From contig CAZHJE010000006.1 in NCBI GenBank assembly GCA_964532965.1, forward strand, positions 1 through 25,553: a DNA stretch of 25,553 nucleotides, written 5' to 3'. The notes below the pieces were generated by a model. The model did not search any database, was not told the origin of the DNA, and saw nothing but the letters and a program-made list of their open reading frames with translations. A program made the position numbers and the translations under genes. Of the stretch, positions 15,653 to 22,917 are shown piece by piece (within the stretch, counting starts at the first letter, position 1; each line of letters begins with the position of its first letter). Source of the DNA: CAZHJE01 sp964532965. Lineage in GTDB: Bacteria; Patescibacteriota; WWE3; UBA101185; UBA10185.

Positions 15653-16989
15653 CTTATTGACTTTAATCTTAACGTATGATGATACTTTTGAGCAAATCTA
15701 TGCGCTTCATCTCGTAGTCGTTGAAGCAATTTTAAACCCTCATTATCTCTTGAGAGTACTACTTCAACAAATTTATTGTTATACAAATAAACTATAGTTT
15801 CGTGTTTTTTTGCCAACCCTATTATTGTTGGAATAGTTTTATTTAGTTGTTGTGATAAATCTTTTAGTTCCGAAAGAACAACCGATATTTGCGCTTTACC
15901 GCCATCGATTACAATTAAATCTGGTAGTTCCCAATCTCTCTTGAATCTCCTACCAATCATCTCAGCCATCATATCAAAATCACCAGGAATATCTCTTTTT
16001 CTAATTTTAAATTTTTTATACTCGCTTGTAGTGATATCCCCATTTATTGCTACTACCATAGATCCAACAGCATCTTTGCCAGATATTGTTGAAATATCGT
16101 AACATTCTATTTTAACTGGCAAAGAATGTAACAATGGAATAGTATTTTTTAATTCGGTAAGTGCAGCATCTCTTAAGTCACTTAATAAATAAGGGTTGTC
16201 AATATATTTTTGCGGTCCAATTTGCTGTTGCCTAATATACATAAATTTAGACAGTAAATCTCTAAACTTTACTGCATCCTCGAAGCGTTTTTCTTTGGAT
16301 GCTTTATACATTTCTTTTTCTAATGATTTCAATAACCCAGTGCTTTTGCCAGATAGAAATTTTTTTAAGTTTTTTATAGTCTTTTTATATTCCGTGATTG
16401 TCTCGGCCGTATTAACACATGGACCACTACACAGACCAATATCACCATATAAACAGGTTCTATTTAGTTTAGCGTGTGCATTAAACTTAGATATACTACA
16501 ATCTCTATATGGAAAAACCCTTCGTAAAATTCTAATTATTTGTTTCGTAATTGCAGCGTCAGGATAAGGACCAAATGATATATCTTTAACGTTTAAATCA
16601 GGTCTTCGTGCTGTTAATATTTTGTCTAGATATATATCCTTGTTAAGGACATGTACTTTTTCTTTACGAATAACAATATATAAATATGACTTATCGTCTT
16701 TTAATTGAATGTTATATTTAGGGCGGTACTTTCTAATTAGTTCTGCTTCTAGAACCAATGCTTCTATTTCTGATTCGGTTTCAATATACTTTAAATCTAC
16801 AATATTCTGCACTAATGCATGTGTTTTTGATTCTGATAGTAGGTTAGTTACAAAATAAGATTTAACTCTTGAGTTTAAATTTTTAGCTTTTCCTACATAA
16901 ATAATTTGATTGTTTGCATCAAAAAATTTATATATTCCAGGTCTTTTTGGTAGATTTTTAACTTTTTTTAACAATATAACCTTATTCAT
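15649..16989 (-). CDS. uvrC: UvrABC excinuclease subunit C, short form
   Basis: Makes the two incisions in nucleotide excision repair. Visible parts in order are a GIY-YIG nuclease domain (GIY 18-20, YVG 31-33, catalytic Glu in LEAELIRKYRPKYN near 82), four Cys spaced as the UvrC Fe-S ligands (C164, C179, C187, C191; CLYGDIGLCSGPC), a UVR UvrB-binding segment (about 220-254), and an RNase-H-like nuclease domain (ECYDIS D298, VIDGGKAQ D362, RDEAHRF H430). The protein stops at 446 residues, just after this domain, without the C-terminal helix-hairpin-helix region of full-length UvrC (about 600 residues). It heads a minus-strand operon and is divergent from the transglutaminase gene across 24 bp. 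Confidence 0.94.
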   Translation of the reverse strand: MNKVILLKKVKNLPKRPGIYKFFDANNQIIYVGKAKNLNSRVKSYFVTNLLSESKTHALVQNIVDLKYIETESEIEALVLEAELIRKYRPKYNIQLKDDKSYLYIVIRKEKVHVLNKDIYLDKILTARRPDLNVKDISFGPYPDAAITKQIIRILRRVFPYRDCSISKFNAHAKLNRTCLYGDIGLCSGPCVNTAETITEYKKTIKNLKKFLSGKSTGLLKSLEKEMYKASKEKRFEDAVKFRDLLSKFMYIRQQQIGPQKYIDNPYLLSDLRDAALTELKNTIPLLHSLPVKIECYDISTISGKDAVGSMVVAINGDITTSEYKKFKIRKRDIPGDFDMMAEMIGRRFKRDWELPDLIVIDGGKAQISVVLSELKDLSQQLNKTIPTIIGLAKKHETIVYLYNNKFVEVVLSRDNEGLKLLQRLRDEAHRFAQKYHHTLRLKSIR

Positions 16990-16998
16990 GTTACTTAT

Positions 16999-17006
16999 AT
17001 TATAAT
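16999..17006. promoter_or_regulatory. Overlapping divergent -10 elements (uvrC and transglutaminase gene)
   Basis: The 24-bp gap contains the sequence ATTATAAT. It supplies a perfect TATAAT on the plus strand (17001-17006) and another on the minus strand (17004-16999), offset by 2 bp. On the plus strand transcription would start near 17013, next to the ATG at 17014. On the minus strand it would start near 16992, about 3 nt from the uvrC ATG. Neither has a convincing -35 at 16-18 bp, and neither gene has an SD. These are candidate leaderless promoters. Confidence 0.42.
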
Positions 17007-17013
17007 TAACTTA

Positions 17014-18882
17014 ATGATACAAACTATTAAACTATACTGCTTATTTTCCCTTATTACTATTGGGTTAGTAATTAGCTTAAATAATACTGCTTATGCAGAC
17101 GACCAGTTTGAAACTAATTATCAAACAATTTATACAATTCAAGATACAGGTAAAGCAGATATTACACAAAATATCTCAATTATTAATAGAGTCAGAGATG
17201 TAATTGCGACAAGCTATACGGCAACGATAAAACACATGCGCCTTTTTGATATTTTTGCACAATCAAAGGATATAGAAATTAAGTCAGACATAATAGAAAA
17301 CACCGAAGAGACTCAAATTAAAATGACCTTTGAAGACATAATAATTGGGCAAGGAAAAAAACTGGAATTACAATTAAAATACAACACGTTTGATATAGCT
17401 ACTAAAGTGGGTAACGTCTGGAGTATAAATATCCCAAAAGTAAACTTATTCGAATCTACAAAATTTTATGATGTAACTTTAAATATACCTGCATCTTTTG
17501 GACAAGAGATATTTATATCCCCGGTACCGATACACCGAATTGAAAAAGAAAATAGTATTGAATACAAATTTGATATTAACTCTTTAAAAGAACAAGCGAT
17601 AACAGGGGCATTTGGAAAGTATCAAGTATTAAACTTTAAATTGAACTATGATTTAGTAAATAATTCTAACTTTACAACACATAAAACAATCGCGCTCCCA
17701 CCAGATATTAAAAATATGCAACAAGTAGCGTATAAAAACATAAACATGCCACCAAAAAAGATCAAAGTAGACGCAGATGGGAACGTACTGGCCACATACG
17801 TCTTACAACCAAAAGAAAAAAAACTAATTACTATAATTGGAAGTGCACAAATTTTTGGCAAACAAATTAAACCAGAATATGGGGGTAATATAAATGACAT
17901 ACCTAAAAACCTCTTAACGGCTTATACAAAAAAACAAACATACTGGGAAGTAGATTCTTCGCAAATTCAAGAAATAGTAAAAAATTTATTTGATAAGAAT
18001 TTAACTGTTTCTCAAAATGCACATACTGCATATTTGTTTGTACTTAATAATCTAAAATATGATTTTACAATTTTGTCCAACACAGAAAGTTTTAGAAAAG
18101 GAGCAGTACAATCTCTTATTGATCAAAAAGGTACAGGGTGTACTGAATTTACAGATTTATATATTACACTCTTAAGAGCAATGGGTATACCCGCAAGAGA
18201 ATTAGATGGCTATGCCATCGCGACAGAAGATTCATCTAAAACACCACTATCTTTGGATTTACGTGGTGGGGATCTTTTGCACACATGGGTAGAGTTTTAT
18301 GACCCAAAACTTGGATGGGTGCCCGTTGACCCAACATGGGGACAAACATCTGGCATAGATTACTTTACAAAGCTAGATACAAATCACTTTGTTTTCAGCA
18401 TCAAGGGAAAAAGTTCAGAAATGCCACAACCTGCGGGGGCCTATAAAGTGGCATCGACAGATCGCTATGTATTTGTAGATTTTGCAAATAATGAAGATGT
18501 TGCACTGTTTGCGCCAAAATTAGAAGTTGCGCATGCATACAACTTAGATTTTTTAAAATTTCTTAAAGGTTATAAAAAATACATTATTAATAATACTAGC
18601 AATATTACCTTATATGTTTATGACGAAAGTATACAAAAAACAACGCAAATTTTACCATCAAACAAAGGTATAGTGTATTTAAAAAAGAATACTCAAACTA
18701 TATTAATTAAAGATCCATTTAATAAAACAGAAAAAGTACAACTGCATGAAATTAAAGAACCTTCCCTTAAAAAGACCATGTTAGCAAGAAATGAAATTAT
18801 TTTTTTAGTATTTTTTGTAATGCCTGTGACGTGTATGATTTTTTATTTTTTAACAATGCGGTTAAAGTACCTGAAAAAATAA
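17014..18882 (+). CDS. Exported, membrane-anchored transglutaminase-like protein
   Basis: A 622-residue envelope protein. A signal peptide (residues 1-28, hydrophobic core CLFSLITIGLVISL, likely cleavage after AYA) is followed by a beta-rich N-terminal region (about 30-290) without a clear family. Next is a transglutaminase-like core with the expected triad: C376 in GTGCTEFTDLY, H423 in HTWVEF and D439 in VPVDPTWG. A short domain and a C-terminal transmembrane helix (595-615) with a basic tail complete it. Members of this superfamily act as cysteine proteases, peptidoglycan-peptide amidases or crosslinking enzymes; the substrate here is unknown. The membrane helix is encoded entirely within the 86-bp antisense overlap with uvrA. 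The gene starts directly beside a -10 element and has no SD. Confidence 0.85.
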   Translation: MIQTIKLYCLFSLITIGLVISLNNTAYADDQFETNYQTIYTIQDTGKADITQNISIINRVRDVIATSYTATIKHMRLFDIFAQSKDIEIKSDIIENTEETQIKMTFEDIIIGQGKKLELQLKYNTFDIATKVGNVWSINIPKVNLFESTKFYDVTLNIPASFGQEIFISPVPIHRIEKENSIEYKFDINSLKEQAITGAFGKYQVLNFKLNYDLVNNSNFTTHKTIALPPDIKNMQQVAYKNINMPPKKIKVDADGNVLATYVLQPKEKKLITIIGSAQIFGKQIKPEYGGNINDIPKNLLTAYTKKQTYWEVDSSQIQEIVKNLFDKNLTVSQNAHTAYLFVLNNLKYDFTILSNTESFRKGAVQSLIDQKGTGCTEFTDLYITLLRAMGIPARELDGYAIATEDSSKTPLSLDLRGGDLLHTWVEFYDPKLGWVPVDPTWGQTSGIDYFTKLDTNHFVFSIKGKSSEMPQPAGAYKVASTDRYVFVDFANNEDVALFAPKLEVAHAYNLDFLKFLKGYKKYIINNTSNITLYVYDESIQKTTQILPSNKGIVYLKKNTQTILIKDPFNKTEKVQLHEIKEPSLKKTMLARNEIIFLVFFVMPVTCMIFYFLTMRLKYLKK

Positions 18883-21754
18883 TTTCTCCGCCTTTGTCGC
18901 CACCTTCTGGCCCAAGATCAATTACCCAATCAGCATTTGAGATAATATCAAGATTATGTTCAATAACAAGTATAGTATGGCCTTTACTCTGTAGCTTTTT
19001 TAATATAGCTATTAAATTTTCTAAATCTTTAAAATGCAGCCCTGTCGTTGGCTCATCGAGTATATACAAAGTATTTCCTCTTACACTTTTAGACAGTTCT
19101 AGTGCTAACTTTACTCTTTGAGCCTCTCCGCCAGATAGAGTAGGTGCCGGTTGCCCAAGCCTTATATACCCTAAACCAACATCATATAATGTTTTAATTT
19201 TTCTTTTGATCTGAGGAATATGCTCAAAAAATACAACAGCTTCTTCAATAGTCATATTTAGTACATCGCTAATATTTTTTTCTTTATAATAAATTTCAAG
19301 TGCCTCTCTGTTGTATCTTTTACCTTCACACACCTCACAATTCACATATACATCAGGCATAAATTGCATTTCAATTTTAATCTGCCCTTCTCCATTACAA
19401 GCTTCGCATCTTCCCCCTTTAACATTAAAGCTAAATCTACCTGCATTATAGCCACGTATTTTAGCTTCTTGTGTCTTTGCATATAAGTCTCTTATTGCAT
19501 CAAATGCTTTAGTATAGGTTGCAGGATTAGACTTAGGAGTTCTCCCAATTGGTGTTTGGTCTATTGCAATAACCTTATCAATATATTCAGTACCAGTCAT
19601 GCCTTTGCATGGTTCGGGTCTGTCTTCTACTTTTAAACCATACATCTGCCTTAAGTGTGCATATAGTGTATCCATAATAAGTGTTGATTTACCCGAGCCT
19701 GAAACCCCTGTTACACAAATAAGCTTACCTAAAGGTATTTCTAAATCTACATTTTTTAAATTTCTGCCAGATGCTTTAAATACTCTAAGCATTCTTTCAG
19801 AATCAGCTACTAGTTCGTTAGTTTTAAAGGTATCGCCAACTATTTTTTTCCCAGACAAATATTGCCCAGTTACAGAGTTTTTATCGACCATCACTTCTTT
19901 AGGTGTACCAAAGGATATTACTTCTCCACCCTTTTCTCCTGCACCTGGTCCAAAATCAACAAGGTAATCTGATTCAAGCATTGTTTCAAGATCGTGTTCT
20001 ACAACAAGCACTGTATTACCTAAATCTCTTAAATGTTTTAGTGTAGTAATTAGTTTACCTTGGTCTCTTGCATGCAAACCAATTGAGGGCTCATCCAATA
20101 CATAAAGTACCCCAGATAAACCGGTGCCAATCTGTGATGCAAGTCTAATTCTTTGAGCCTCGCCACCAGATAAATGAGCTGAAGCTCTACTTAAGCTTAA
20201 ATATTCTAACCCCACGTTAACTAAAAATTTTATTCTATAATTTATTTCTTTAAGAATCGGCGTTGCAATAGTTTGCTCTCTTTCGGTAAGTTTAGTAAAC
20301 AAGTGTTTAGACCAATCCCAAAATTTATCAATAGGGAGCTCTGTAAGCTCCCAAATATTTTGTCCATCTATGACTACTGACAAAGGTGCGTCTTTAAGTC
20401 TTGCTCCTAAACATTTTGGACATGCCTCTTTTACCATATATTTTTCTATCTCATTTCGTATGTAATCAGACTTAGTTTCTTTATGTCTTCTAATTAAATT
20501 GGGGATTACTCCTTCAAACCGTGCATTAAATGTTCCTGTATTACCTTCTTTGGTTTTGTATTTAACAACAAATTTTGTTTTCTTTTTTGGTCCGTATAGA
20601 AGAATACTTAAGTGTTCTTTAGATAGGTCTTTTATTGGTATATCTAGCGAAAACTTATATTCTTTTGCTACAGCCTCAACTACCATAGCCATCCAAGAAT
20701 TATTTTCAAATAATCTTGTCCAAGGCATTATGCCGCCAGCAGCAATAGACAAATTTTTATTTAATACTATTGTTTCATCTATTGTTAGTTGAGTGCCTAA
20801 ACCGTCACATATTTCACAAGCACCGTGCGGAGAATTAAAAGAAAAGTTTCTAGGTTCAAGCTCCGGAAGAGATATATTACAAATAGGACATGCAAAATTT
20901 TCTGAATATAGGTGATCAACTACATCTTTAGGTTTGTCAGGAAAATCAAAATCATTATCGTTAACTAATGAAAATATTACGTTACCATTACCCAAATGAA
21001 GTGCAGACTCTATTGTTTGAGTAATTTGGCTAAGAATTACTTTTTTATCTTCTTCTTTCTTTAATCTCTTTGCATTAAGTACAACTCGGCTAAGTACCCC
21101 CTCAATACTGTGTTTATTTGTTTTAATTAATTCAAAATGATCATTTAGGTCTTTATATTCATTATCTATCCTTGCTCGCACAATACCTTGTTTTTTTAAA
21201 TTTGCAAAAAGGGCAGAGAATTCTCCTTTTCTATCTCTAATAATCGGTGAAAGAATCATAACTCTAACACCACGCGCTGTAGAATAGTTTTTATCAGATT
21301 CTACAAGTTCGAATAATTTATTGACGATCTGCTCAATGCTTTGCCTACTTATCTCTCGACCACAATTAGGGCAATGCGGATGCCCAATTCTTGCGTAAAG
21401 GAGCCTTAAAAAGTCGTAAACTTCAGTAATCGTACCAACAGTAGACCTAGGATTTTTACTTGTAGTTTTTTGATCTATGGCAATTGATGGGGATAAACCT
21501 TCAATACTATCAATATCAGGCTTCCCCATAACACCTAAAAATTGTCGTGCATAAGCAGATAGGCTTTCTACATAGCGTCTTTGCCCTTCTGCATATATTG
21601 TATCCATCGCAAGCGAAGATTTACCCGACCCAGATACCCCAGTAAAGACAATTAATTTATTTTTGGGAATTTCTAAATTAACATTTTTGAGGTTATGTTC
21701 ACGGGCACCACGTACTATTATATGATCAAGTGCAGATTTCATAACGTAAACCAT
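18797..21754 (-). CDS. uvrA: UvrABC excinuclease subunit A
   Basis: Damage-sensing ABC ATPase that loads UvrB on DNA. The 985-residue protein has two ATPase modules: Walker A GVSGSGKS at 39-46 and 683-690, ABC signatures LSGGEAQR at 528-535 and 873-880, and Walker B YVLDEP/YILDEP near 551-556 and 897-902. Zinc-binding Cys pairs are at 128/131, 289/292, 313/316, 445/448, 783/786 and 806/809, the last four in the diagnostic GGRCEAC...NCEVCEGKRYN block. All modules are intact. ATG 21754 is used; ATG 21742 (MKSALDHI) matches common family starts and is equally possible. The last 28 codons overlap the transglutaminase gene on the other strand. It is separated from the upstream small secreted protein gene by 84 bp. 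Confidence 0.97.
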   Translation of the reverse strand: MVYVMKSALDHIIVRGAREHNLKNVNLEIPKNKLIVFTGVSGSGKSSLAMDTIYAEGQRRYVESLSAYARQFLGVMGKPDIDSIEGLSPSIAIDQKTTSKNPRSTVGTITEVYDFLRLLYARIGHPHCPNCGREISRQSIEQIVNKLFELVESDKNYSTARGVRVMILSPIIRDRKGEFSALFANLKKQGIVRARIDNEYKDLNDHFELIKTNKHSIEGVLSRVVLNAKRLKKEEDKKVILSQITQTIESALHLGNGNVIFSLVNDNDFDFPDKPKDVVDHLYSENFACPICNISLPELEPRNFSFNSPHGACEICDGLGTQLTIDETIVLNKNLSIAAGGIMPWTRLFENNSWMAMVVEAVAKEYKFSLDIPIKDLSKEHLSILLYGPKKKTKFVVKYKTKEGNTGTFNARFEGVIPNLIRRHKETKSDYIRNEIEKYMVKEACPKCLGARLKDAPLSVVIDGQNIWELTELPIDKFWDWSKHLFTKLTEREQTIATPILKEINYRIKFLVNVGLEYLSLSRASAHLSGGEAQRIRLASQIGTGLSGVLYVLDEPSIGLHARDQGKLITTLKHLRDLGNTVLVVEHDLETMLESDYLVDFGPGAGEKGGEVISFGTPKEVMVDKNSVTGQYLSGKKIVGDTFKTNELVADSERMLRVFKASGRNLKNVDLEIPLGKLICVTGVSGSGKSTLIMDTLYAHLRQMYGLKVEDRPEPCKGMTGTEYIDKVIAIDQTPIGRTPKSNPATYTKAFDAIRDLYAKTQEAKIRGYNAGRFSFNVKGGRCEACNGEGQIKIEMQFMPDVYVNCEVCEGKRYNREALEIYYKEKNISDVLNMTIEEAVVFFEHIPQIKRKIKTLYDVGLGYIRLGQPAPTLSGGEAQRVKLALELSKSVRGNTLYILDEPTTGLHFKDLENLIAILKKLQSKGHTILVIEHNLDIISNADWVIDLGPEGGDKGGEIIFSGTLTALLKNKKSYTSQALQKILKK

Positions 21755-21766
21755 TTTACGGTAAAA
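21754..21766. promoter_or_regulatory. 13-bp inverted repeat at the uvrA start
   Basis: TTTTAC-G-GTAAAA has 6-bp perfect arms around one base and overlaps the first base of the uvrA ATG at 21754. Outside it lie AAACC and GGGTTT, which could extend the symmetry. No known LexA box matches. It may be an operator or an mRNA structure occluding the start; the AT-rich setting makes chance possible. Confidence 0.28.
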
Positions 21767-21838
21767 GTTTGGGTTTGTGAAGAGTTAACTACAAAACAAC
21801 TGTACTCATAACATATGCCTTACTTATATATAATCCAG

Positions 21839-22279
21839 TTATTTAATAGAGTAAGTGGTCTTTTTTCTAACTATGTCTGAGTCAACTGGTGAAGTTACTA
21901 AAAATTTATGATTTGCATATGCACATACTTCATCCTCACCATCTATTTTTACAACTGCTGTAAAGTATCCATAAGTTTGTACGGGAACATCGTAAATTAC
22001 AACACCATAGCTCATTTCAACGCCAGAAATACCTAAAACATTATTTAAACCTTGGGGGTTAAAATTACCCATATTACTTTGAAATTCAACATCCCACCTA
22101 ACATCGGTATCTGAGTTATTTGTTATGTAAAAATGTGCATCATATCTTTCACCAGCAAGCACGTGTACTGGGAAATCAAAATGTGCGTTATCACATCTTT
22201 GATCAATACCTTGACTGTTGGCTACATAAAATCTTGATAGTACAACTAAAGCAACTATTAAAAATGGTATCTTTCTCAT
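21839..22279 (-). CDS. Small secreted protein of unknown function
   Basis: I do not recognise this family. The 146-residue protein has a signal peptide or N-terminal anchor (MRKIPFLIVALVVLS, cleavage perhaps near residue 22) and then a single beta-rich domain with alternating hydrophobic and aromatic residues (AHFYITN, RWDVEFQ, YGVVIYDV, FTAVVKID), which suggests an immunoglobulin-like sandwich. Exactly two Cys (C29 and C119) sit near the ends of the domain and could form a disulfide. A strong AAGGAG five bases before the ATG fixes the start, in contrast to most genes here. It lies between the LysM gene and uvrA. An extracellular or surface-associated role is inferred only from topology. Confidence 0.8.
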   Translation of the reverse strand: MRKIPFLIVALVVLSRFYVANSQGIDQRCDNAHFDFPVHVLAGERYDAHFYITNNSDTDVRWDVEFQSNMGNFNPQGLNNVLGISGVEMSYGVVIYDVPVQTYGYFTAVVKIDGEDEVCAYANHKFLVTSPVDSDIVRKKTTYSIK

Positions 22280-22284
22280 AAAAT

Positions 22285-22290
22285 CTCCTT
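22285..22290 (-). promoter_or_regulatory. Shine-Dalgarno site of the small secreted protein gene
   Basis: AAGGAG on the minus strand ends five bases before the ATG at 22279. It is one of only three clear ribosome-binding sites in the window and supports the chosen start. Confidence 0.8.
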
Positions 22291-22322
22291 AAAAATATAC
22301 TACAACGTAGGATTAACAACCC

Positions 22323-22351
22323 ATAGTACCATATACTGGTGCTGAAAGCAA
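22323..22351 (-). promoter_or_regulatory. Weak promoter candidate containing an inverted repeat
   Basis: TTGCTT (22351-22346) and TACTAT (22328-22323) are 17 bp apart on the minus strand and would give a 5' leader of about 37 nt for the small secreted protein gene. An inverted repeat, AGTACCA-TATAC-TGGTGCT (22325-22343, one G-T pair), spans most of the spacer and could be an operator or hairpin. The promoter hexamers are only partial matches. Confidence 0.28.
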
Positions 22352-22380
22352 TGAAATCGACTGTTTTTTTTAAATTAGAT

Positions 22381-22409
22381 AACACCCTAAAAGGGCAGGC
22401 TTAGGTGTT
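22381..22409. terminator. Hairpin just after the LysM gene
   Basis: AACACC(C)TAA and TTAGGTGTT pair over 9 bp with one bulged C and a 10-nt loop. A smaller alternative is CCCT/AGGG inside. It begins 5 nt downstream of the LysM gene's stop codon, where a terminator would be expected. The minus-strand transcript continues with ATCTAATTTAAAAAA rather than a U-run, so it is not a classical intrinsic terminator. Confidence 0.4.
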
Positions 22410-22414
22410 GAGTT

Positions 22415-22873
22415 TTACTTTGTACCACAATTAACTTTAAGCTTTTGTCCAGGTGCTAACTTTGCTGTATGAACATTTAAATTATTTTCATCTGCAATGT
22501 AGTTATACTTCTCGCCATCACCACAAACTCTTTTTGCAAAATGCCAAAGCCCTTCTCCAGGTTGCACAACATCTTCTGTATAATTTGTAACCTCGGTGGT
22601 TGTTCCTTCATTTTCAGAATCTTCGGGGGAAATACTTACATCCTGCTCTTCCTGCACATCTTCATTCTGTTGATCTTGCTCTAAATATTCGGATAAAGAC
22701 GATAACGATGTATCGTTTTCGATTGTACTTGTATTATTGGTAAAATACCATGTACTAAAAGCTAATACCGTCAAAAGCAGTAAAACTCCCGTTACCAAAT
22801 TTTTCCAATTAGCGTTAGGGTTTTCTTTTTCCAATTTATTCATTAAAGTTGTTAATTTATTTTTAAGCGACAT
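22415..22873 (-). CDS. Membrane-anchored LysM-domain protein
   Basis: A 152-residue bitopic protein with a basic cytoplasmic N-terminus (1-26), one transmembrane helix (about 27-44), an acidic, low-complexity extracytoplasmic spacer rich in E, D, S and T (50-97), and a C-terminal LysM-like module (about 98-150). That module begins YTEDVVQPGEGLWHFAKRV, includes YNYIADENN, and ends LAPGQKLKVN. LysM modules bind GlcNAc-containing glycan, so the protein probably links membrane and peptidoglycan. Two Cys (C116 and C149) fall within the module. It follows the PBP gene by 44 bp, consistent with a wall-synthesis partner. The start is fixed by a strong SD. Confidence 0.85.
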   Translation of the reverse strand: MSLKNKLTTLMNKLEKENPNANWKNLVTGVLLLLTVLAFSTWYFTNNTSTIENDTSLSSLSEYLEQDQQNEDVQEEQDVSISPEDSENEGTTTEVTNYTEDVVQPGEGLWHFAKRVCGDGEKYNYIADENNLNVHTAKLAPGQKLKVNCGTK

Positions 22874-22882
22874 CTATGTGTG

Positions 22883-22904
22883 TCACCTCCTTTAATTCAT
22901 TATA
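22883..22904 (-). promoter_or_regulatory. Extended Shine-Dalgarno and -10-like element of the LysM gene
   Basis: AAAGGAGGTGA (22893-22883) is an 11-base match to the usual 16S anti-SD complement, 9 nt before the ATG. TATAAT (22904-22899) lies just upstream, but no -35 is visible and its start point would fall within the SD. The hexamer may therefore be chance, with the gene transcribed from the PBP promoter. Confidence 0.65.
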
Positions 22905-22917
22905 ACCTATATACAAA

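Noticed and set aside
19599..19967. Plus-strand 122-codon frame inside uvrA
   Set aside because: It is antisense to the second UvrA ATPase module; its apparent motifs are reflections of the Walker A region.
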